From NCBI RefSeq assembly GCF_001428865.1, contig NZ_LMIV01000002.1:310001-374000 (forward strand): a stretch of 64,000 nt of DNA. The letters run 5' to 3'. A program made the position numbers and the translations under genes. The first letter of the stretch is position 1. The number at the start of each line of letters is the position of its first letter. The stretch comes from Sphingomonas sp. Root241. Its GTDB lineage: Bacteria; Pseudomonadota; Alphaproteobacteria; Sphingomonadales; Sphingomonadaceae. Of the stretch, positions 1-7,909 are shown one piece after another. Under the pieces are notes generated by a model. The model saw only the letters and a program-made list of their open reading frames with translations. It was not told the DNA's origin and did no database searches.

Positions 1-1410
1 CACCTGTCGCACAGCTGCATTGCCTATAAGGACGTGGTCGGCACGGGGAAGAGCCAGCTCGGCTTCCACGAAGTCGATCTCAAGGCGGCGACGCGCTACG
101 CCGCCGAGGACGCCGATGTGACGCTCCGCCTGTGGCGGCGGTTCAAGCCGCGGCTCGCTTATGAGAGCGCGACGCGCGTCTACGAGATGGTCGATCGACC
201 CCTGGTCTCGGTGATCGCCGGCATGGAGCGCGCCGGCGTCAAGGTCGATGCCGGGGTGCTTTCGCGGCTCTCGGACGAATTCTCGAAGCAGATCGCGGCG
301 CTCGAGGAGGAAATCCACGGCATCGCGGGGTTCAAGTTCACCATCGGCAGCCCCAAGCAATTGGGCGACGTGCTGTTCGACAAGATGGGGATCAAGGGCG
401 GCCGCAAGGGCAAATCGGGCGTCTATTCGACCGACGTCAACGAGCTCGAGCGGATCGCCGCGGACAAGGATTCGCCCGGTCGTGAGATGGTGGCCAAGGT
501 GCTCGACTGGCGACAGCTGTCGAAGCTCAAATCGACCTATACCGACGCGCTGCAGGCGCAGATCAATCCCGAGACCGGCCGCGTCCACACCAGCTACTCG
601 CTCACCGGCGCGCAGACCGGGCGGCTCTCCTCGACCGATCCCAATCTCCAGAACATCCCGATCCGCACCGAAGTGGGCCGCCAGATCCGCGACGCGTTCG
701 TCGCCGAGCCGGGCAATGTGATCCTCGCCGCCGACTATTCGCAGATCGAACTCCGTCTCGCCGCGCACATCGCCGACGTGCCGGCCTTGCGCACCGCGTT
801 CGAGAATGGTGACGACATCCACAACATGACCGCGATGGAGCTGTTCGGTGAAGTCAATCGCGACACGCGTGGAAGGGCGAAGACGATCAACTTCGCGATC
901 CTCTACGGCATCTCGCGCTGGGGCCTGGCGGGGCGTCTTGACGTCACTCCGGACGAAGCCCAGGCGATGATCAACCGCTATTTCGAGCGCTTCCCCGGCA
1001 TCAACCGCTACATCGCCGACACGCTCAACGAGGCCAAGGCGCGCGGCTACACGACCACTTTGTTCGGCCGCAAGACGCATTTCCCGCGGCTCAAGGCGGC
1101 CAACCCCAATGAGCGCGCGGGCTCCGAGCGCGCCGCGATCAACGCGCCGATCCAGGGCACCTGCGCCGACATCATCAAGCGCGCGATGGCACGGATGGGC
1201 CCGGCCCTGCTCGAAGCCGGGCTGGATGGTGTCCGGATGCTGATGCAGGTCCATGACGAGCTCGTCTTCGAGCTGCCCGAAGGCGATGTCGAACGCGCGA
1301 AGCCGGTGATCGAACGCGTGATGGCCACCGCCGCCGAACCCGCGATCAAGCTCACCGTCCCGCTCGGCGTCGAGATCGGAGTAGGCCCGAGCTGGGGCGC
1401 GGCGCATTGA
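1..1410 (+). CDS. polA: DNA polymerase I, C-terminal part (cut by window edge)
   Basis: The reading frame is open from base 1, so the gene starts upstream and about 469 C-terminal residues are visible. The first ~60 residues are the end of the 3'-5' exonuclease-like domain (the ends-in AAEDADVTLRLW stretch). The rest is the family A polymerase domain. Motif A (DYSQIELR) lies near 732-755, motif B (RGRAKTINFAILYG) near 868-909, and motif C (QVHDELVFE) near 1243-1269. The motif A Asp and motif C Asp that bind the catalytic metals are present. Its role is gap filling in repair and removal of Okazaki primers. The 5' nuclease domain cannot be judged. A palindromic repeat follows the stop. Confidence 0.97.
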   Translation, partial: HLSHSCIAYKDVVGTGKSQLGFHEVDLKAATRYAAEDADVTLRLWRRFKPRLAYESATRVYEMVDRPLVSVIAGMERAGVKVDAGVLSRLSDEFSKQIAALEEEIHGIAGFKFTIGSPKQLGDVLFDKMGIKGGRKGKSGVYSTDVNELERIAADKDSPGREMVAKVLDWRQLSKLKSTYTDALQAQINPETGRVHTSYSLTGAQTGRLSSTDPNLQNIPIRTEVGRQIRDAFVAEPGNVILAADYSQIELRLAAHIADVPALRTAFENGDDIHNMTAMELFGEVNRDTRGRAKTINFAILYGISRWGLAGRLDVTPDEAQAMINRYFERFPGINRYIADTLNEAKARGYTTTLFGRKTHFPRLKAANPNERAGSERAAINAPIQGTCADIIKRAMARMGPALLEAGLDGVRMLMQVHDELVFELPEGDVERAKPVIERVMATAAEPAIKLTVPLGVEIGVGPSWGAAH

Positions 1411-1420
1411 CCCTCCATCC

Positions 1421-1546
1421 CGTTCGCCCTGAGCTTGTCGAAGGGCGCCTCGCCATAGGCGGCGCATTTGCGGATGGCCGTGCTTCGACAACCCCGGATC
1501 TAGTCCGGGGACGAACGGGATCCCTTCGGCAGGTTCAGGGCGAACG
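1421..1546. repeat. REP-like palindromic element
   Basis: Two 25-nt arms, 1421-1445 and 1522-1546, are inverted copies with three mismatches. The core is the word GACAGGCTCAGGGCGAACG and its variants, which recurs at 28929-29009 and 50259-50339. Inside lies a second small hairpin, CCCCGGA/TCCGGGG, at 1492-1510. The right arm ends 2 nt before the start codon of the next gene. Confidence 0.75.
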
Positions 1547-1548
1547 TA

Positions 1549-3075
1549 ATGGCTGAATCCGCACCCGCGCCCGCGGCCGACGACATCAACGCGCTCGCCA
1601 GGGGCGGGCGGACCAACATCCTCGGCTTCATCCTCCGCCTCGCCGCGCGGCTGCCCTTCCTGTTCATCGCGGGCCGCGCCTACGGGCCGGATATCGTCGG
1701 GCGCTATGCGATCGCGGTGCTGGTGATCGAAGTCGCCGCCCTGCTCGCCACGCTCGGACTCAAGCGCGGGCTCGCCCAGGCTTTGGCCTCGACCGATCGG
1801 CCGCACGCGCATGTCGTGTGGGACGGCGTGCTGGTGGCGTGCGGTGCCTCGGCGATCGCCAGCGCGGTGCTGATCGCCTTCCCGCAGGTGATGTATCCCA
1901 ACAGCCAGGTGATGGGGCTCGAACGGCTGCTGCCTCTGGTGGTGTTCGCGGTGGCGGTGTCGGACGTCACGCTCGCGGCGCTCGCCTATCGCCACAATAT
2001 CCGCGCCTCGGTGACGGCGCGCGCGATCGTCGAGCCGTGGACGATCAGCATCGCTGCCTGGGGCTTCTCCTTCGTCTCGTCGCGCGACGGGCTGATGTAT
2101 GCCTATGTGCTGTCGATGCTCGCCGCGCTCGCCGCGTCGGTGGTGCCGTTCGTGCGCGAGTACGGCATGCCGCGCGAATGGCATCCGCGGCTGCGCGACA
2201 TCCTCGCGCTGGCCCGCCGGAATGCCCCGCTGGCGGGTGCCGACGCGATCGAATGGGGCACGCGCAATGTCGATCGCTTCATCCTCGCTCTGCTGTTCGC
2301 GCCCGGCGTGGTCGGCATCTATTACATGGCGCAGCAGGTCGCCTCGATCCCGCAGCGGCTGAAGTCGAGCTTCGATCCGATCCTCGCGCCCGTCGTCACC
2401 AACAGCCTCGCCGACAACGACCGCGTTGCCGTCGCCAAGCAGGTCCGCCAGGTCGGCTTCTGGATCGTCAGTGCGCAGGCCGCCTGCTTGGTCGTCTTCG
2501 GCATTCCGGCCGGGGGCGTGATGGGGCTGATCGGCCCCGAATTCGTCGTCGGCGCGGGGGCGATGTGCATCCTGCTCGTCGCCGAGGTCCTCGCCTCGAC
2601 CGGGGCGGTCTGCGAGACCGGGCTGATCTACATCGCGCGCCACCGCAATCTGATGATCTCGCTTGCGGTATTGCTGCTCCAGATCGCCCTCAGCTTCACC
2701 TTCGTCTTCGTCGCGCGCGCTGAGGGCTGGTCGGAGCCGGTCCAGGCCGCCGGCCCTGCCGTGGCGCTCGCGCTTTCGCTGACGATCGGCTCGGTGGCCA
2801 AGGCGGTGATGCTCCGCCGCCTGCTCGGCGCGCCGGTGGTCAGCATCCGCCCCAGCTTCTTCCTCGCGATCGGCGCGGCGGCATTGGTCGGCGCGGCGTT
2901 CACGTCGCTGCCGCGGCATTATGAATGGGCCGAATTGAGCATCGGCATGCCGGCGATCCTCGTCACCTTCCTGTTCGTGATGATCAAGTTCGGCTTCAGC
3001 CCCGAGGATCGCGCCTTGTTCCGCAAGACCCCTGCGGACGAGGAACCGACGCTGCCGGCCGCCGAGAAGCTCTAG
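1549..3075 (+). CDS. Polysaccharide/O-antigen flippase-like membrane protein
   Basis: 508 residues with about 12-14 hydrophobic segments spread over the whole length. It resembles Wzx-type lipopolysaccharide biosynthesis proteins of the MOP superfamily, which move lipid-linked sugars across the inner membrane. The N-terminal ~15 residues are Ala/Pro-rich and cytoplasmic, and the first segments begin around residue 25. No glycosyltransferase genes adjoin it, so its substrate cannot be inferred. There is no recognisable Shine-Dalgarno sequence because a REP-like arm runs up to the ATG. An internal start is possible, but the membrane pattern favours this one. Confidence 0.85.
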   Translation: MAESAPAPAADDINALARGGRTNILGFILRLAARLPFLFIAGRAYGPDIVGRYAIAVLVIEVAALLATLGLKRGLAQALASTDRPHAHVVWDGVLVACGASAIASAVLIAFPQVMYPNSQVMGLERLLPLVVFAVAVSDVTLAALAYRHNIRASVTARAIVEPWTISIAAWGFSFVSSRDGLMYAYVLSMLAALAASVVPFVREYGMPREWHPRLRDILALARRNAPLAGADAIEWGTRNVDRFILALLFAPGVVGIYYMAQQVASIPQRLKSSFDPILAPVVTNSLADNDRVAVAKQVRQVGFWIVSAQAACLVVFGIPAGGVMGLIGPEFVVGAGAMCILLVAEVLASTGAVCETGLIYIARHRNLMISLAVLLLQIALSFTFVFVARAEGWSEPVQAAGPAVALALSLTIGSVAKAVMLRRLLGAPVVSIRPSFFLAIGAAALVGAAFTSLPRHYEWAELSIGMPAILVTFLFVMIKFGFSPEDRALFRKTPADEEPTLPAAEKL

Positions 3076-3194
3076 GTCCGCTTTCACGGGAGAAAAGGGG
3101 GAATCGGATTGCGCGGAGCGTGCAAACTTCGGCGGTCATTTGTTCCCCGTTTTCCCTCCCCACGGTGCGAAAAGGGGAGAAGCGAAGACCGGCC

Positions 3195-5357
3195 TCACTC
3201 CACCGGAAATCCCCGCCGCCTGAACAATGCCTTCACGTCCGGATCGCGCCCGCGAAACGCCCGATAGGCGAGCTTGCGATCGGTCTCGTTGCCGGTCGAC
3301 AGCAAAGTGGTCCGGAAGCGATCCGCGGTCGCCTTGTCCCAGACATTCCCCGTCTCCTCGAACGCCGCCCAGGTGTCGGCGTCCATCGTCTCGGACCAGA
3401 GATACGAGTAGTAACCCGCTGAATAAGCGTCGCTCGAGAACAGGTGGTTGAACTGCGGCAGCCGGTGCCGCAGCGCGATCTCCTTCGGCATGCCCAGCGC
3501 CTTCAGCGCATCGCGCTCGAACGCGGCCACGTCGGTCACCGGGGTCTCGCGGTCATGGAGCTGCATGTCGACGATCGCGTCGGCGAGATATTCGACCGTG
3601 TCGAAGCCCTGGTTGAAGGTCGACGACTTCTCGATCTTGTCGACCAAAGCCTGCGGCATCGGCGCTCCGGTCTTGTAATGCTTGGCATATTTGTCGAGTA
3701 CGTCGCGAGTGAGCAGCCAGTTCTCGTTGACCTGGCTGGGATATTCCACGAAGTCGCGCGGCGTGCCCGCCAGCCCCGGATACGTGACGTTCTGGAGCAG
3801 GCTGTGGATCGCGTGGCCGAACTCGTGGAACAAGGTGGTCGCATCGTCGAGGCTGATCAGCGTCGGCTCGCCCGCGCCGCCCTTCACGAAATTATTGTTG
3901 TTCGACGCCAATGTGTTGCGGTGGCCGCCCAGCTCCTGCTGCCCGCGATAGCGCGTCGCCCAGGCGCCGGAACGCTTGCCCGAACGCGCATAGCCGTCGA
4001 AATAGAAGACGCCAATATTGCGGCCGGTCGCGGTGTCGGTCACCTCGAAGGTACGCACCGCGGGATCGAAGACGGGCACGTCCTTCACTTCCTTGAAGCC
4101 CAACCCGTAGAGCCGGCCCGCGGCGTAGAAGGCGCCTTGCAGGATGTTGTTCAGTTCGAGATACGGCTTCACTTCATTCTCATCGAGATCGTATTTCGCC
4201 TTGCGCACCTTCTCGGCGTAGAAGCGGTAATCCCACGGCTCGATCGTGATCTTCGCGCCTTCCCCCTTTGCACTTTCAGCGTCGGCCAGCGCCTGCATGT
4301 CGGCGACTTCCTGGCCGACGCGCGCGCGGGCCGCGGGCCAGACCGACATCATCAGCTTCATCGCATTGGCGGGGGTCTCGGCCATCGTGTCGTCCATCCG
4401 GTACAAGGCGTGGTTCTTGAACCCGAGCAGCACCGCGCGCTGCTGGCGCAGCTTGAGGATCTCGGCGATTACCGCCTTGGTATCATTGGCATCTCCATTG
4501 TCGCCGCGGCCGATGAACCCGCGCCAGACCTTCTCGCGCAGCGCCCGGTCGGTCGAGTTGGTCAGGAACGGCGCGACCGAGGAGCGCGTGTTCACCACCG
4601 CCCATTTGCCGGCCAGATTGCGCTCTTCGGCGGCGGCCTTGAGCGACGCCTTGAAGCTGTCGGGCAGCCCGGCGAGCTGCGCCTCCGAATCGAGCACGAT
4701 CCACGTCTCCTCGTCGGCGAGCACCCGCCGGGAGAAGTCGCTGAACTGGGTGGCGAGCGCCTGATTGAGCCTGGTGACCTCGGCGCGCTGTGCGTCGGTC
4801 AGCGCGGCGCCGCGCCGCACGAAGCTGCGATAGGTGCGTTCGAGCAGCCGAAGCTGCTGCGCGTCGAGCTTCTGCGAGGCGCGGCTGTCATAGGCCCCCT
4901 TCACGCGGGCGAAGAGCTTGGGATCGAGGAACAATTCGTCGTAGAATGCCGTGAGCTTCGGGCTCCATTCCTTGTCGATCGCCTGCACTTCCTTCGTCGC
5001 GAGGTTGCTGGTGTAGACGCCCCACATGGATTGGACGCGATCCATCGTGTCGCCGGCGAGTTGCAGGGGCACGATCACGGTCTCGAAGCTGGGCATGCTC
5101 TTCGCATCGCGGATCGCGTGTATCTCGGTGCGCAGCGTCGCCATCGCCGCCTCGAACGCGGGCGGGAACATCGCCGGCTTGACCAATTGCCAGGGCGGCA
5201 CGCCGCCATAGGGCCCGGTCCACGGCTCGAGCAAAGGCGCGGGATCGATCGCTGCAGCGGCGGGTGCGGTCTGGGTCTGCGGCATGGCGGCTCCGAAGGC
5301 GGGAAGGGTGACGATCGCCGTCGTGGCGATCAACGCGAGACGCAGCTTTTGGGTCAT
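3195..5357 (-). CDS. Exported M3 family oligopeptidase (Dcp-like)
   Basis: 720 residues. The N terminus (MTQKLRLALIATTAIVTLPA) is a signal peptide, followed by a short Ala/Pro linker, so the enzyme is periplasmic. The zinc motif HEFGH is at residues 511-515 (bases 3813-3827), embedded in a typical M3 context (ATTLFHEFGHAIHSLL). This is the peptidyl-dipeptidase Dcp/oligopeptidase A family, which degrades short peptides. The length matches Dcp. A run of G (GGGGGA) upstream of the ATG serves as ribosome binding site. It is transcribed divergently from imuA, with 136 nt between the two starts. Confidence 0.93.
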   Translation of the reverse strand: MTQKLRLALIATTAIVTLPAFGAAMPQTQTAPAAAAIDPAPLLEPWTGPYGGVPPWQLVKPAMFPPAFEAAMATLRTEIHAIRDAKSMPSFETVIVPLQLAGDTMDRVQSMWGVYTSNLATKEVQAIDKEWSPKLTAFYDELFLDPKLFARVKGAYDSRASQKLDAQQLRLLERTYRSFVRRGAALTDAQRAEVTRLNQALATQFSDFSRRVLADEETWIVLDSEAQLAGLPDSFKASLKAAAEERNLAGKWAVVNTRSSVAPFLTNSTDRALREKVWRGFIGRGDNGDANDTKAVIAEILKLRQQRAVLLGFKNHALYRMDDTMAETPANAMKLMMSVWPAARARVGQEVADMQALADAESAKGEGAKITIEPWDYRFYAEKVRKAKYDLDENEVKPYLELNNILQGAFYAAGRLYGLGFKEVKDVPVFDPAVRTFEVTDTATGRNIGVFYFDGYARSGKRSGAWATRYRGQQELGGHRNTLASNNNNFVKGGAGEPTLISLDDATTLFHEFGHAIHSLLQNVTYPGLAGTPRDFVEYPSQVNENWLLTRDVLDKYAKHYKTGAPMPQALVDKIEKSSTFNQGFDTVEYLADAIVDMQLHDRETPVTDVAAFERDALKALGMPKEIALRHRLPQFNHLFSSDAYSAGYYSYLWSETMDADTWAAFEETGNVWDKATADRFRTTLLSTGNETDRKLAYRAFRGRDPDVKALFRRRGFPVE

Positions 5358-5442
5358 GAAAATCGGTCCCCCCGGAAAGGCGTGCTTTAGGATGGCAGCA
5401 CACTAGGGGGCAGGGAAGCGCGAAGGCAACAGCGCTGGCGGG

Positions 5443-5476
5443 TTGACTCTTTGTTCCATTGGAACAGAATAGGAAC
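5443..5476 (+). promoter_or_regulatory. SOS promoter with LexA box
   Basis: GAAC at 5462-5465, seven bases, then GAAC at 5473-5476 is an exact match to the alphaproteobacterial LexA operator GAAC-N7-GAAC. It overlaps a plausible promoter: TTGACT (5443-5448), 16 nt, CAGAAT (5465-5470). A second dyad, GTTCCATTGGAAC (5453-5465), overlaps the left half. The position, 18 nt upstream of the imuA start, implies direct LexA repression of the imuA-imuB-dnaE2 operon. Confidence 0.88.
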
Positions 5477-5493
5477 ATTCTCGTTTCCGAGTC

Positions 5494-6261
5494 GTGAGTA
5501 GCCGCTGCAGCCCGATGCCAGATCCCGCCGTTCTTGCCCAGCTTCGCGAGCAGTTGCGCGCGATGGAGACCCAGGGTTTCCGTCGCCGGCCAGTGCTGCC
5601 GTTCGGGATGCAAGCGCTCGATTCGCGGCTGGCCAATGGCGGGCTCAGGCTCGATGCATTGCACGAGATCGCCGCCGCTTCGAGCGACATGGCCGAGGAT
5701 TGTGCCGCAACCCTGTTCATGGCGGGGATCGCCGCGCGTGCCTGGGGGCCGGTGCTCTGGGTGGTGCGGCGGCGTGATTTGTTCGCCCCCGGGCTCTCGC
5801 AGGTGGGCCTCGATCATAAGCGACTGATCTATGCCGAGGCACGCGACGATGCCGAATTGCTCGCGGTGATGGAAGAAGGCCTGCGCCATCGCGGGCTGGG
5901 CGCAGTGATTGGCGAAGTGAAGCGCGCCGACATGACCGCGAGCCGCCGGCTCCAGCTCGCGGCCGAGGGCGGGCGGACGATCGCCTTGCTGATGCGGCGG
6001 CATGCGCGTGAGGGCAGCGATCCATTGAATGCGACCTCGGCAGCGGTGACGCGCTGGCGGGTGGGCTGCGCGCCGTCGACACCGCTGCCGGTGGAAGGCG
6101 TGGGACGCGCGCGCTGGCAATTGGCGCTGGTGCGCCAGAAGGGCGGCGAGCCCTTCGAGATGCAAGTGGAGGCATGCGATGCAACGGGTCGCTGCGCTCT
6201 TCCTGCCGATGTGGCCGATCGAAAGGCTGCGGCAGGCGGAGCGGCACGCCGCGCCGCCTGA
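5494..6261 (+). CDS. imuA: ImuA, SOS mutagenesis accessory protein
   Basis: 255 residues from a GTG start; an ATG at 5515 is an alternative giving 248 residues. It has the ImuA pattern: an N-terminal RRPVLPFGMQALDSRL segment and the LALHEI-like stretch typical of this RecA-related, Walker-deficient family. ImuA works with ImuB and DnaE2 in error-prone translesion synthesis after DNA damage. It is the first gene of a three-gene operon under a LexA box. Its last 83 nt overlap imuB. Identification rests on both sequence and the fixed gene order. Confidence 0.9.
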   Translation: MSSRCSPMPDPAVLAQLREQLRAMETQGFRRRPVLPFGMQALDSRLANGGLRLDALHEIAAASSDMAEDCAATLFMAGIAARAWGPVLWVVRRRDLFAPGLSQVGLDHKRLIYAEARDDAELLAVMEEGLRHRGLGAVIGEVKRADMTASRRLQLAAEGGRTIALLMRRHAREGSDPLNATSAAVTRWRVGCAPSTPLPVEGVGRARWQLALVRQKGGEPFEMQVEACDATGRCALPADVADRKAAAGGAARRAA

Positions 6262-7909
6262 GCCGCGCGCGCCCGCAGCTGCCGAGCAGCAACTTGCCCG
6301 TTCGGTGCCGCGCGGCGGCGGCTGGCGCCCCGGCGCCCGCTGGGCGCGCGAGGACCAGCTCGGCCATGTCGCGCTGCCGCCCGATAGCGGCCGCTCCGGG
6401 GAGGAATTGTCTCCCCTCGTAACCAGCATCCGCGACGGCAATCGCATCGTCATCGCCGCCGCTTGCCCGCAAGCGCGCGCGCTCGGGCTCCCGCCCGGCA
6501 TGGCGCTTGCCCAGGCGCGTGCGCAGGTCGCCGGGCTCGACATCCGCGATGCCGATCCGGAGGGGGATCGCGCGCATCTCGCCAGCCTCGCAGTGGCACT
6601 GGCGCGGCGCTGGACACCGACCGTGGCGATCGAAGGCGACGACACCCTGTTCCTCGATCTGACCGGAGTCGCGCACCTCCACGGCGGCGAGGCGCAGATG
6701 GTGGCCCGGCTGCGGCGCATGCTCGCCCGGCTGGGCTATACCGCGAGGATCGCGATCGCCGACACGCCGGGCGCAGCCTGGGCGCTGGCGCATTTCGATC
6801 GTCACCCCGGCGAAAGATGCTGTGCGTCAGGCCGGCATGCCGAAGCACTTTCGCCCCTTCCCATCGAGGCGCTTCGCATCGATCCCGCCGCAGTCGAATT
6901 GCTCCACCGCCTCGGCGTCACGCGCATCGCGCAGCTCACGGCAATGCCGCGCGCGCCCCTGGTCAAGCGCTTCGGCACGGGGCTCGCTCTCCAGCTCGAT
7001 CGCGCGCTGGGACGATTGTCCGAGCCGCTGCATCCGGTCGTCCCGCCCGAACCGATCGCAATCGCGCAGCGCTTCGCCGAGCCGATCGCGACTGCCGAGG
7101 CGATCGAGCATTGGCTGGGCACGCTCGTCCCGCGGCTCACGGCCGCCTTGGCGGAAAAGGGCGTGGGCGCGACTCGGATCGAGCTGATCGCCGATCGGAT
7201 CGACGGCGTGCCGCAGCGCATCCGCATCGGCCTCGCCCGCCCCAGCCGCGACGGCGCGCATTTGCTGCGGCTACTGATCCGCCGCATCGAACAGGTCGAG
7301 CCGGGTTACGGCGTGGATGCGCTCACGCTCCACGTCCGCCGGGCGCTGCCATTGGGTGCCGAACCTTTCACCGAGCGGCTCGACGAGGAAGCCGCGCCCG
7401 ATCTCGCGCCTCTGGTCGACACGCTCGCGACGCGAATCGGGATGCGTGCGATGTGGCGCAGCCGCCCCGTCGAGAGCGACGTTCCCGAACGATCGGTGAC
7501 GCGCATGGCCGTGCTCGATCCGCCGGCACGCATTGGGACACGCACGAAGATCGACGATGTCGGCCAGCTCGATCGCAGCCCGGCGCTCCACCCCTGGCAT
7601 CCCGAATGGCCCAAGCCGGCGCGGCTGCTCGCCCGGCCCGAGCGGCTCGACCATGTCATGGCCGAGCTCCCTGACCATGCCCCGCGCCGCTTCACCTGGC
7701 GCGGGCAATCGCATCGCGTAATCCGCGCCGACGGGCCCGAACGCATCCAGGGCGAATGGTGGAAGCGCGATGCCGAACGCGCGAGCGTGCGCGACTATTT
7801 CCGCGTCGAGGACGAGGCCGGGCGCCGCTACTGGCTGTTCCGTTCGGGGGACGGCGAGCGTCCGGTGACCGGCGACCTCAGCTGGTATCTCCACGGCGTG
7901 TTCGGATGA
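6179..7909 (+). CDS. imuB: ImuB, inactive Y-family polymerase homologue
   Basis: 576 residues. The start MQRVAALFLPMWPIERL is the usual ImuB N terminus, where active Y-family polymerases carry the catalytic Asp-rich motif; that motif is absent here, as expected for ImuB. The central part keeps Y-family features (LFLDLTGVAHLHGG, then a helix-hairpin-helix-like stretch VELLHRLGVTRIAQL). ImuB is the hub that links ImuA, DnaE2 and the beta clamp. It begins inside imuA (83-nt overlap), and its TGA overlaps the dnaE2 ATG (ATGA), indicating translational coupling. Confidence 0.93.
   Translation: MQRVAALFLPMWPIERLRQAERHAAPPEPRAPAAAEQQLARSVPRGGGWRPGARWAREDQLGHVALPPDSGRSGEELSPLVTSIRDGNRIVIAAACPQARALGLPPGMALAQARAQVAGLDIRDADPEGDRAHLASLAVALARRWTPTVAIEGDDTLFLDLTGVAHLHGGEAQMVARLRRMLARLGYTARIAIADTPGAAWALAHFDRHPGERCCASGRHAEALSPLPIEALRIDPAAVELLHRLGVTRIAQLTAMPRAPLVKRFGTGLALQLDRALGRLSEPLHPVVPPEPIAIAQRFAEPIATAEAIEHWLGTLVPRLTAALAEKGVGATRIELIADRIDGVPQRIRIGLARPSRDGAHLLRLLIRRIEQVEPGYGVDALTLHVRRALPLGAEPFTERLDEEAAPDLAPLVDTLATRIGMRAMWRSRPVESDVPERSVTRMAVLDPPARIGTRTKIDDVGQLDRSPALHPWHPEWPKPARLLARPERLDHVMAELPDHAPRRFTWRGQSHRVIRADGPERIQGEWWKRDAERASVRDYFRVEDEAGRRYWLFRSGDGERPVTGDLSWYLHGVFG

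Noticed and set aside
3444..5390. Long open frame opposite the M3 peptidase
   Set aside because: Antisense shadow typical of GC-rich codon use; its residues are Arg/His/Asp/Gly-biased with no family, while the minus strand carries a complete peptidase with signal peptide and HEFGH.
7756..7905. Upstream extension of dnaE2 by 50 codons
   Set aside because: It lies inside imuB; the ATGA junction at 7906 and the family N terminus fix the start.
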